DNA of 33,084 nucleotides, taken from NCBI GenBank assembly GCA_938010715.1, contig CALLVG010000011.1, forward strand, positions 1 through 33,084, in the 5' to 3' direction. The position numbers and the translations under genes are program-made. Below, one piece after another: positions 16,344-24,619 of this stretch. The DNA is from an uncultured Saprospiraceae bacterium. GTDB lineage: Bacteria; Bacteroidota; Bacteroidia; Chitinophagales; Saprospiraceae. Numbering within the stretch: position 1 is the stretch's first letter; each line of letters opens with the position of its first letter. Under the pieces are notes generated by a model. The model saw only the letters and a program-made list of their open reading frames with translations, did not search any database and had not been told where the DNA came from.

Positions 16344-19300
16344 ATGAAATTACAAATTACATTATTACTTGCCTTTATTAGTCTGTTCTCTTTTACGAGT
16401 TCGGCTCAATCGACTATAAAAGGTAAAATTATTGATGGTTCAACTGCTGAAACATTGATAGGTGCAGCAGTTTTGGTGGATGGTACAGACAATGGAACCG
16501 TAACAGATTTGGATGGTAATTTTTCTTTAGAAAATGTAACCCTTCCTGCTACTTTAAAAATTTCATATACAGGATTTGAGGAAATTGTTTTACCTATTTC
16601 AACTGCCGAATTTTTAGAAATTTCAATGGAAACTTCCTCAGAGTTGTTGGAAGAAGTAGTAGTAGTAGGTTATGGTCAACAAAAGAAAAGAGTTTCGACG
16701 GGTGCGATTTCAAAAATTTCTTCAAAAGACTTGGAGGGAATTGTCGTTTCGGATGTTGCTGCAACATTGGAAGGTCAAGTGACTGGACTAATCGTAAACG
16801 AATCAAGTGGACAACCAGGAGCAAGCAAAGCCATTTTAATTCGTGGAGTTAGTACCAATGGAGATAACTCACCACTATTTATTGTTGATGGTCTTCAGGT
16901 TGGAAATATTGATAACATAAGTACTGGAGATGTCGAGTCTGTGGATGTTTTGAAGGATGCTGCTTCCTGTGCCATTTATGGAGCAAGAGCTGCTAATGGT
17001 GTTGTCATCATTACCACCAAAAAAGGTAAAAACGCTAAGGGTGGTGAAATAACTTATGAAGGTAGTTATGTTAACTCTCAACCTTGGAGAACGCCAAATA
17101 TGCTGGGATCGGAAGATTATGTCGCCATCACCAGAGAAAAATTTGCGAATAGTAATCAAACCAGTGCTTTAGACGCTTTAGGTTTTCCTCAAGTAGGAGA
17201 TCCATTGCCAAATAACACCAACTGGATGGATGAGATTTTTGCTCCAGCAGGTGTAGTTAATCACCGACTATCTGCAAATATCAAAAATGCGTTTGTTTCC
17301 CTAGATTATTGGAATCAAAACGGAGTTATCGGTGGTGATAAATCAAATTTTGAACGTTATTCTGTTCGTATCAATTCCAAAAAGGAAATCAACGACTATA
17401 TTACCATTGGTGAAAATATCAACTTGAACAGAACAGACAATAACAATATTGGAACCAATAACGCATTTGGTTCAGTGCAAATTGATGCATTCGCCTACGA
17501 TCCTTTAACGGCTGTTTTCAACGAAAATAAACAATACGGATTTGAGCAGTCAGATTGGGTTAAGAAAGAATATGTTAATCCATTGAGTAGATTGTTCTTA
17601 AATAACGGGAGCGGAAAAGGCGAGCAAATTCAAGGTAACGTTTATTTAGAAATCAAGCCAACAAAAAATATAACTTTTAGATCAGATGCTGGTATAGAGA
17701 CTAGTTGGTTCAACTTTAGAAACTTTACGCCTGCCTATGAATTTCACGATGCTTTTGTGAATTTGTATAACGACGTATCACAGGGTTACGGAAACTTCCA
17801 AGGTTTACAACTTGAAAATTATATCAATTACGATAATACCTTTAAAAATGTTCATAATCTAGATGTAGTAGTGGGAACCACCTACAGAGCAAATGAGTAT
17901 ATTGAAGGAGGAGGTTCTACGGAGTCGATCCCACTTGAGGTACAATTTGACCCAAATTGGCAGTATCTAAATGCAGGTCAAGATTCCACTGATTTAACAT
18001 ACGGAGCTGCAGGTGTAAATTACAGATTGATTAGTTACTTCGGACGTGTTCAGTATGATTTTGATGAAAAATATTTATTTACCGCAACACTTAGAAGAGA
18101 TGGTTCTTCAAATTTTGGAGCAAATAATAGATGGGGGATGTTCCCTTCATTCTCAGCGGGCTGGGTTGTTTCAAAAGAACCATTTTTCAACTTTGAACCA
18201 GTTAGTAACTTAAAGGTAAGAGCAAGTTTGGGAGTCAATGGTTCAGATAGAATTGCACCGTTGACATTTGCATCAAGAATCGAAAATGTATTCAGTTATG
18301 CTTTTGGTCAAACACCAACCTTGTTTACAGGAGCAGCTTTGGCTACACCACCAAACCCAAATGTGAAATGGGAGGAAAGCGATCAAATTGATATCGGGGT
18401 TGAATTAGAACTATTGGAAGGGAAATGGACAATTGAGGCAGATATTTATAGAAAAACGACTAGAGATTTATTGATGTCTGAGTCAATTCCTGGATATATT
18501 GGAGCGACCAATAGCCCAATTTCTAACTTAGGTGAGATTAGAAACCAAGGTTTAGAATTAGGAATCGGAAATAGAATTAGAAAGAAAGGCGTTACGATTA
18601 ACACCAACTTTAGCTACACGCACTTTACTAACGAAGTGACGAGAATCGCAGGAGATGCTGCATTCATTGGGGGATGGGGTTGGCCAGTTAGAAATACTGC
18701 CATTACGCGTATGACAGTTGGATTCCCAGTAGGACACTTTGTAGGTTACCAGTCAGATGGAATTTTCCAAGATGAAGGAGAAATTTTTAGCCACATTAAT
18801 CAAAATGGAGATCCACTGCAACCAAATGCACAACCAGGTGATTTGAAATTTCTTGACACCAATGGTGATGGTGAAATCAACTCTGACGATATTGGTGACT
18901 TAGGTTCTCCTTGGCCTGATCATATCTTTGGTCTGACATCCAATATTAAGTATAAAGGATTTGATGTAAGTGCGATCATATCAGCGCAAATAGGTCATGA
19001 TATATTCAGATCTTATGAAAGATCAGATGTTACTTATACTAATTATCAAACTTTTTGGTTAGATCGTTGGACTCCTGATAACAGAGATGGAGGTCTCCCA
19101 AGATTGGTTGCAAACGATGTGAACAACAATCAAAGACCATCAGATTTTTATATTGAAGAAGGTGATTTCTTACGATTGAGAAACGTACAAGTAGGTTATA
19201 GACTTCCAAAAAGAATTATTGCAAAAGCAAAAATGAAAGAGTTAAGAATTTATTTCTCAGCTAATAATTTATTGACCCTTACCAATTATCAAGGCTTCGA

Positions 19301-19403
19301 TCCAGACATCGGAACCAATGGTTGGATTTTAGATACTGGAATCGATAAAGGATTCTACCCATCTAATAAATCAGTTGGTGGTGGTGTCAAAGTAACCTTC
19401 TAA
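16344..19403 (+). CDS. susC: SusC-like TonB-dependent outer-membrane glycan transporter
   Basis: The protein has 1019 residues, the normal SusC size. A signal peptide (MKLQITLLLAFISLFSFTSSA) is followed by a carboxypeptidase-regulatory-like domain at ~23-100 (IKGKIIDGSTAETLIGAAV, GTVTDLDGNFSL). The EEVVVVGYG segment follows at ~103-111, then the plug domain (LIRGVSTNGDNSPLFIVDG, IYGARAANGVVIITTKKG). The rest is the 22-strand barrel, ending in an aromatic C-terminal VTF. With SusD it forms the lidded import complex that uses TonB/ExbBD energy to bring oligosaccharides into the periplasm. It is the first gene of the susC-susD-PKD unit; the gap to susD is 119 bases and carries a hairpin. Confidence 0.97.
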   Translation: MKLQITLLLAFISLFSFTSSAQSTIKGKIIDGSTAETLIGAAVLVDGTDNGTVTDLDGNFSLENVTLPATLKISYTGFEEIVLPISTAEFLEISMETSSELLEEVVVVGYGQQKKRVSTGAISKISSKDLEGIVVSDVAATLEGQVTGLIVNESSGQPGASKAILIRGVSTNGDNSPLFIVDGLQVGNIDNISTGDVESVDVLKDAASCAIYGARAANGVVIITTKKGKNAKGGEITYEGSYVNSQPWRTPNMLGSEDYVAITREKFANSNQTSALDALGFPQVGDPLPNNTNWMDEIFAPAGVVNHRLSANIKNAFVSLDYWNQNGVIGGDKSNFERYSVRINSKKEINDYITIGENINLNRTDNNNIGTNNAFGSVQIDAFAYDPLTAVFNENKQYGFEQSDWVKKEYVNPLSRLFLNNGSGKGEQIQGNVYLEIKPTKNITFRSDAGIETSWFNFRNFTPAYEFHDAFVNLYNDVSQGYGNFQGLQLENYINYDNTFKNVHNLDVVVGTTYRANEYIEGGGSTESIPLEVQFDPNWQYLNAGQDSTDLTYGAAGVNYRLISYFGRVQYDFDEKYLFTATLRRDGSSNFGANNRWGMFPSFSAGWVVSKEPFFNFEPVSNLKVRASLGVNGSDRIAPLTFASRIENVFSYAFGQTPTLFTGAALATPPNPNVKWEESDQIDIGVELELLEGKWTIEADIYRKTTRDLLMSESIPGYIGATNSPISNLGEIRNQGLELGIGNRIRKKGVTINTNFSYTHFTNEVTRIAGDAAFIGGWGWPVRNTAITRMTVGFPVGHFVGYQSDGIFQDEGEIFSHINQNGDPLQPNAQPGDLKFLDTNGDGEINSDDIGDLGSPWPDHIFGLTSNIKYKGFDVSAIISAQIGHDIFRSYERSDVTYTNYQTFWLDRWTPDNRDGGLPRLVANDVNNNQRPSDFYIEEGDFLRLRNVQVGYRLPKRIIAKAKMKELRIYFSANNLLTLTNYQGFDPDIGTNGWILDTGIDKGFYPSNKSVGGGVKVTF

Positions 19404-19410
19404 CCTAACG

Positions 19411-19425
19411 CGGAGCAATGCTCCG
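19411..19425 (+). other. Hairpin between susC and susD
   Basis: CGGAGC-AAT-GCTCCG is a perfect 6-bp, GC-rich stem seven bases after the susC stop, with no T-run. It could stabilise the susC mRNA end or mark a processing site that sets the susC/susD ratio. Confidence 0.45.
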
Positions 19426-19522
19426 TGAAAGTAAAGCGTTATCTCAATTTTTGATTTTAAAAAATTAAAATTTAAAAAAGAGTTCATTTTTAAAAAAGTA
19501 AATCTTTCAAAAATATAATAAA

Positions 19523-21151
19523 ATGAAATTTGCAAAAAAATACTTTCTCCTTTTAGCTTTAGTAAGTTTTGCTGGAATTCAAAGTTGTAGCGAAGACCGA
19601 TTGGATGTAGAGCCAGTAAATGAATTTTTATCCAGTAACTTCTTTCAAACAGAAGATCAAGTGTTTTCAGGTTTGATAGCAGCGTATGATCCATTGGGTT
19701 GGTCAATGGCTTATGGCAACTGGATTTCATTTGTAATGTTCGGAGAGATTCGTTCTGATAACGCCAACGCAGGTGGCGACCCATCAAACAATGACCAACC
19801 TGGTTGGCAAGAATTTGATGATTTTACAAATACCAATACCAACACTGTTTTGCAACCAATGTACCGTAGAAATTATATCGGTATTTTCAGAGCAAACACT
19901 GTTTTGGCACAATCTCAAGTAGAGTCGCCAGTAGTGGATAGATACAAAGCAGAAGCAAAATTCTTGCGTGCATATTATCACTTTGAATTGTTGAGACACT
20001 TTGGACCAATTCCAGTTGTAACAGAATTATTAGCGCCAGATGATGTGAATTTGGAAAGAAACTCAATTTCAGAAGTATTTGAAGCTATAACTGCTGACCT
20101 ACAAGACGCAGCAGATGAATTGCCAGTTTCAGTTTCTTCGTCAGAAGTAGGACGGGCAACAAAAGGCGCAGCTTTAGCAATGCTTGGAAAAGCTTATTTA
20201 TACTGGGCAGATATGCTCAATGATGATGCTGCAAAATTTGATTTGGCAGCAGATGCATTTCAGCAAGTAGTGAATTTAGGCGTTTACGAATTGGAAGATG
20301 ATATGCAATCATTGTACAATTTCAATGCTCGTAATACTGGAGAATCAGTTTTTGAAATTCAACATAATAGCCTTTGGTCAAGCGACTGGGGATGGTTTGA
20401 AGGAATTGACGGAAACGGAATTGTTCAATTATGCGGAATTCGCGGTCTGTGCGAAGATCATCCAACCTATTCAGCAGGATGGGGATTCATGATGGTAACT
20501 CAAGAATTGTACGACCATTTTTTGCCAGATGATCACTATCGTCGTGATGTAGCCATTGCAACGGAAGAACAATTGGCTTTTGCAATTGACACCGCAGGCG
20601 GTTCTTGTGCAGTTACAATCGACCGCACACAAAGTAACCCGATTGATTACACAGGTTACTGGCAACAAAAATATGCAAACTACAAAGCACATCAAGGTAC
20701 TAATGTAAATGGAGGCAATCCTGATTTGACTAAATCAGCAAACACGCACCCAATCAGATATGCAGATGTTTTGCTCATGTTAGCGGAAGCTCAAATCAGA
20801 GGAAATGGCTCAGAAGGAATGGCAATGATGCACATCAACGAAGTAAGAGAAAGAGCGGCTGGCCCTGGTGACAATACGGGTTCATTCAAAACTGCTCAAA
20901 CTATTATGGCAGAGCAGGGCTGGAGTGCATTGGATATGATTTGGTACGAACGTCGTGCCGAGTTGGCATTGGAAGGAGACCGTTGGTATGACTTGGTTCG
21001 TTCTGGTAGAGCGAATGCAGAAATTTTTCCAGCAGGTGATTTACGACGTGCAAATTTCAGTACAGAAGATTTATGGTTGCCAATTTCTTTGGATGAAACT
21101 TCGGTTGCGCCAATGTTGACAACCATGCCAGATGCAAGTCTTTTTAGATAA
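19523..21151 (+). CDS. susD: SusD/RagB-like surface glycan-binding lipoprotein
   Basis: The protein has 542 residues, the normal SusD size. The signal peptide ends in GIQSC (Cys22), and the following SED fits the acidic lipoprotein export signal used for surface exposure. Early conserved text includes LDVEPVNEFLSSNFFQTEDQ, and the TPR-type core includes KAEAKFLRAYYHFELLRHFGPIPV. C-terminal hallmarks are YADVLLMLAEAQIRG and WYERRAELALEGDRWYDLVR. It should sit as a lid on the SusC barrel and bind the incoming glycan through aromatic side chains; the loops are rich in Trp (WGWFEGIDGNG, WGFMMVTQ). The strong pairing with susC directly upstream supports the call. Confidence 0.96.
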   Translation: MKFAKKYFLLLALVSFAGIQSCSEDRLDVEPVNEFLSSNFFQTEDQVFSGLIAAYDPLGWSMAYGNWISFVMFGEIRSDNANAGGDPSNNDQPGWQEFDDFTNTNTNTVLQPMYRRNYIGIFRANTVLAQSQVESPVVDRYKAEAKFLRAYYHFELLRHFGPIPVVTELLAPDDVNLERNSISEVFEAITADLQDAADELPVSVSSSEVGRATKGAALAMLGKAYLYWADMLNDDAAKFDLAADAFQQVVNLGVYELEDDMQSLYNFNARNTGESVFEIQHNSLWSSDWGWFEGIDGNGIVQLCGIRGLCEDHPTYSAGWGFMMVTQELYDHFLPDDHYRRDVAIATEEQLAFAIDTAGGSCAVTIDRTQSNPIDYTGYWQQKYANYKAHQGTNVNGGNPDLTKSANTHPIRYADVLLMLAEAQIRGNGSEGMAMMHINEVRERAAGPGDNTGSFKTAQTIMAEQGWSALDMIWYERRAELALEGDRWYDLVRSGRANAEIFPAGDLRRANFSTEDLWLPISLDETSVAPMLTTMPDASLFR

Positions 21152-21306
21152 ATTTTTATAATGGAACAAATATTAATCAGGTGCAGATTTTGAAATTTAT
21201 TCCAACTGATTATCAGAGTGTTTTTAATTTTAATTTCTCATTTTAATTTTCATTTGTTTTACTTTCACTAATAAACATTTTTAATCACTTCATTAAATTC
21301 AAAAAA

Positions 21307-23010
21307 ATGAATAAGTCATATTTACGAATTTTAGGATCTTTATTAGCCTTTTCACTTCTAGTAGTAATTGGTTGTAAAAAAGATGATCCAGAACCATCAG
21401 GTACTGCTGATGCAATTGCAAGTTTCCAATTTGCAATTAGTACAGATAATTTCTTAGAAGTTTCTTTTAGTAACTTCTCACAAAACGCGACTTCTTACAC
21501 ATGGGATTTTGGTGATAATATGACCAGTACAGAGGAGTCACCTACGCATACTTACGCAGAAGCAGGAGAATACACAGTAACGTTGACTGCTACAGGAACT
21601 ACAGAATCAATAAAAACAGAATCATTTACTTTGAATGATCCTAATTCACAATTGGCATTATTAGCAGGTGCAACTTCTAAAACTTGGATTTTATCAAGAG
21701 AAGGAATTGCATTAGGAATCGGACCTGCTGTTGGTGACAATGCTTGGTGGTCATTTGGTGGTGTTACTCCTTTAGGAGAGCGTCCTTGTGTTTTGGATGA
21801 TACTTATACTTTCAACCGTGATGGTAGCTGGGAATTTAATTCAGGCGGAACTATCTTTATTGATTCTGACGCAAACGGTGGCTGGAAAGCTGTAGGGGAT
21901 CCAGAAAGTTGTCATGATGAAACAGAAGCTGGTCTTTTCACTTCAAGAGATGGAGATGATTTAAGTGCTTATGCAAATGGAGGTAATTATACCTATGAGT
22001 ATGATCCAGCATCAGGTGGGTTAACACTTTTGGGAGAAGGAGCCTACATCGGTTTGCCACAAAAAGGAAATGTTGTGGATGATAACTTCATTCCAGTTTC
22101 TACAAAATCATATACGGTATTCAATATTGCAGCTGGAGCGGTAGCAGATACATTGAATTTAGCAATGTTGAGACCAGATAATTCTGCATGGAATTTCTAC
22201 TTATTAAGTTACCACAATCCAGCTGATATTCCACCACTTCCATCAGCAATGCCAACAGCAGGTTTTACAGTTGTAAAAGATGGATTCAATGTAGAGTTTA
22301 CAAATACATCTAAAAATGCAACTTCTTACATGTGGGATTTTGGTGACGGAATGTCTTCAACAGATGAGAATGCTACGCACACTTATACTTCAGAAGGAGA
22401 GTTCATGGTTACATTAACTGCTATGGATGACATGGGCGGAAGCGACATGAAATCTGAAGTTGTTGCAATCAGTTCTGCTACATTTACAGCAGCTACATTG
22501 TCAAATGCAACAGGTAAAGTTTGGAAATTAGATGGTGCAAATTCATACTTTGTAGGACCTACTCCAGGTAGTACAGAATGGTGGCCAGGCGTTGATAATA
22601 TCGACGACCGTCCTTGTCAATTTGATGATGAATTCGTTTTCACTGATGGAGGAAGATTTTCTTATGACACAAAAGGTGAAGTTTGGGCTGAAGCTTACAT
22701 GGGCGGTGCTGATGCTTGTATAGCTGACGGAGATATCCCTGCACCATACAATGTGTTAGGATCAGGAACACACTCTTTTGCAGCTACTGATACAGAAATT
22801 ACTGTAACAGGTGCAGGTGCTTTCCTTGGTTTCAGTAAAGCATTCAACGGTGGTGAGTTAGACGGAATGTTGGCTCCAGTTTCTGAAATTACTTATGAAG
22901 TACTTGATTATACAAAGACAGGAAATACAGAAAGATTGACTGTTACAGTAGATTATAGTGCAGGTTCAGTTGGTGAAGCATACTGGACATTCAGATTAAT
23001 TTCTGAATAA
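21307..23010 (+). CDS. PKD-containing surface lipoprotein, probable glycan-binding protein in the SusE/F position
   Basis: The protein has 567 residues. The signal peptide ends in the lipobox VIGC (Cys23), followed by KKDD, which fits a surface lipoprotein export signal. The protein is an internal duplication. PKD domain 1 (~37-113, TSYTWDFGDN) is followed by a ~190-residue module; PKD domain 2 (~316-393, TSYMWDFGDG) is followed by a second copy. Shared module features are a KxWxL start, GP then a WW pair, RPC followed by a DD, F..DGxWxF-like strands, and GxGAxxG near the end. Lipoproteins at this place in beta-glucan loci commonly bind the polysaccharide at the surface; the exposed WW pairs are candidate binding residues. 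No catalytic motif is seen. A strong terminator follows, so it closes the susC-susD unit. Confidence 0.88.
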   Translation: MNKSYLRILGSLLAFSLLVVIGCKKDDPEPSGTADAIASFQFAISTDNFLEVSFSNFSQNATSYTWDFGDNMTSTEESPTHTYAEAGEYTVTLTATGTTESIKTESFTLNDPNSQLALLAGATSKTWILSREGIALGIGPAVGDNAWWSFGGVTPLGERPCVLDDTYTFNRDGSWEFNSGGTIFIDSDANGGWKAVGDPESCHDETEAGLFTSRDGDDLSAYANGGNYTYEYDPASGGLTLLGEGAYIGLPQKGNVVDDNFIPVSTKSYTVFNIAAGAVADTLNLAMLRPDNSAWNFYLLSYHNPADIPPLPSAMPTAGFTVVKDGFNVEFTNTSKNATSYMWDFGDGMSSTDENATHTYTSEGEFMVTLTAMDDMGGSDMKSEVVAISSATFTAATLSNATGKVWKLDGANSYFVGPTPGSTEWWPGVDNIDDRPCQFDDEFVFTDGGRFSYDTKGEVWAEAYMGGADACIADGDIPAPYNVLGSGTHSFAATDTEITVTGAGAFLGFSKAFNGGELDGMLAPVSEITYEVLDYTKTGNTERLTVTVDYSAGSVGEAYWTFRLISE

Positions 23011-23025
23011 TATACCATAACGACT

Positions 23026-23067
23026 ATTCAAGAGGTGGCGGTTTTGTCACCTCTTGAATTTTTTTTT
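23026..23067 (+). terminator. Strong terminator after the susC-susD-PKD unit
   Basis: A perfect 12-bp stem (23026-23037 with 23048-23059) has a 10-base loop and runs into nine T. It separates the binding/import genes from the enzyme genes, so the latter probably have their own promoter or depend on read-through. Confidence 0.92.
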
Positions 23068-23145
23068 CTTTTTGAAAAGTTTTTAGTTAGAAAACATTTA
23101 CTGCAACAAATACTCCAATAAATTATTTTTATCAAAAAAAATAAC

Positions 23146-24339
23146 ATGATTAATTCATTCAAAAAATTCGTTCTAATTATTTCTACACTTCTATTAATTT
23201 TCTCCTGTGGAGATGGAGGAAGTGAAGATCCAGTTGTTGATGCAGTAAAGGTTTCAATTGTTGAAATTTCAGTAGATGAAGGGGAAGATGATTCAAACAC
23301 ATTTGTACGCATCCGTTTAAATAAAGAAACTCAAACTTTAGTAACTGCTTACATAAGCTCAGTAGATGGTACAGCCACTGCTGGTGAAGATTATGTCGGT
23401 TTTTCAAACGTCCCAATCGTATTCGAACCAGGTGATAAAAACAAAGATTATAGTGTTCAGATTTTAGGGGATACTGACTCAGAAACAGATGAGTATTTTG
23501 AAATTACGATTACCAATTTAGAAGGAAATGCAGAAACAGATTTAGGGACTGCTAAAGTCAATATCATAAACGATGATAGAGAACCAACCAGTTTTACAAT
23601 TCCAACAACAGGTCCAGATTCTCCGACCAGCTACCCAGGTATGAGTTTACTTTGGGCAGATGAATTTGAAGGCCCAGGCATCAACAATGACAACTGGACT
23701 TTCGAAATCGGAAATGGAGATTGGGGATGGGGGAACAACGAACTCCAATATTACACTAGAGGAGAAAATGCTTCAATCGTAGATGGTAACCTCATCATCG
23801 AAGCAAGAGAAGATGACACCAGAAGATTCACTTCCACAAGAATGATTACAAAAGGAAAATTTGATTTTCAATACGGACGAGTGGATATCCGTGCAGCTTT
23901 GCCAAAAGGTCAAGGCATCTGGCCTGCACTTTGGATGCTTGGAAGCAACATTTCAACAGTAGGATGGCCAGCATGTGGAGAGATTGATATCATGGAACTG
24001 CTCGGACACCAACCCAATAAAGTTCATGGAACAGCTCACTGGTCAGATAACAGTGATCACAAATCATACGGTAAAAGCAAAACGCTTTCAGGTACCCGAA
24101 CTTTCAACGACGACTTTCACGTTTTTTCAATCATTTGGACAGAGAACTCTATCAAATGGTTATTGGACGATGTTCAATACAATGAATTAAATATCTCAAG
24201 TGCTGGATTGAGTGAATTACAAAAAAATCAGTTCTTCATTTTCAATGTTGCAGTAGGAGGAAATTGGCCTGGCAATCCTGATGCCACTACGCCTTTCCCA
24301 CAGCAGATGATTGTTGATTATATCCGCGTATTTCAGTAA
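23146..24339 (+). CDS. GH16 beta-glucanase lipoprotein with N-terminal Calx-beta domain (laminarinase-like)
   Basis: The protein has 397 residues. The signal peptide ends in IFSC (Cys21), a lipoprotein pattern. Residues ~35-145 form a Calx-beta-like domain (VDGTATAGEDYVGF, FEPGDKNKDY, DEYFEITITN, VNIINDD). The GH16 domain spans ~162-397: LLWADEFEG, WGWGNNELQYYT, GRVDIRAALPKGQGIWPALWML, and the active site GEIDIMELLG with E279 (nucleophile), D281 and E284 (acid/base). The C-terminal VDYIRVFQ is typical. This pattern matches bacterial endo-beta-1,3-glucanases, so laminarin or a mixed-linkage beta-glucan is the likely substrate. It should act at the outer-membrane surface, making oligosaccharides for SusC/SusD. 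The Calx-beta domain probably works as a calcium-binding spacer. Confidence 0.93.
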   Translation: MINSFKKFVLIISTLLLIFSCGDGGSEDPVVDAVKVSIVEISVDEGEDDSNTFVRIRLNKETQTLVTAYISSVDGTATAGEDYVGFSNVPIVFEPGDKNKDYSVQILGDTDSETDEYFEITITNLEGNAETDLGTAKVNIINDDREPTSFTIPTTGPDSPTSYPGMSLLWADEFEGPGINNDNWTFEIGNGDWGWGNNELQYYTRGENASIVDGNLIIEAREDDTRRFTSTRMITKGKFDFQYGRVDIRAALPKGQGIWPALWMLGSNISTVGWPACGEIDIMELLGHQPNKVHGTAHWSDNSDHKSYGKSKTLSGTRTFNDDFHVFSIIWTENSIKWLLDDVQYNELNISSAGLSELQKNQFFIFNVAVGGNWPGNPDATTPFPQQMIVDYIRVFQ

Positions 24340-24619
24340 AGTAAAACCCAAAACGTGTCTCGAATTTACTTCGGGATTTATTTGGTTTAAAAAAGAGCGA
24401 AGCTCGCTAATAGGTCAGTGTTTACACATCCCGCCACTGCGCGTTACCTCTCTCAAGAAGGGAACTGCTCCGCCTAAATCTATCTGCAAATATTTGGCAG
24501 TGGCGCGTCCCCTCTTGAGAGGGGACGACGAGCCGACAAAGGAGGCAAGTCTGGGTTGTGTCAACTATGCCAAAGAAAAACCACCCACCCACAAAACCAC
24601 CAACATTAAAAAGTTTCTA
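24340..24619. repeat. Intergenic palindromic repeat element upstream of the GH3 gene
   Basis: The 280 bases hold GTCCCCTC-TTGA-GAGGGGAC (24507-24526), a perfect 8-bp stem. An imperfect earlier copy (CTCTCTCAAGAAGGGA) lies near 24450. GCCACTGC near 24433 is inverted as GCAGTGGC near 24498. The core differs by one base from 2668-2685. The frame of the next gene stays open through this element by chance. Confidence 0.65.

Noticed and set aside
24311-24619. N-terminal extension of the GH3 protein overlapping the end of the GH16 gene
   Set aside because: The translated stretch has no homology-like features, runs through a palindromic repeat, and a proper signal peptide begins only at 24620.
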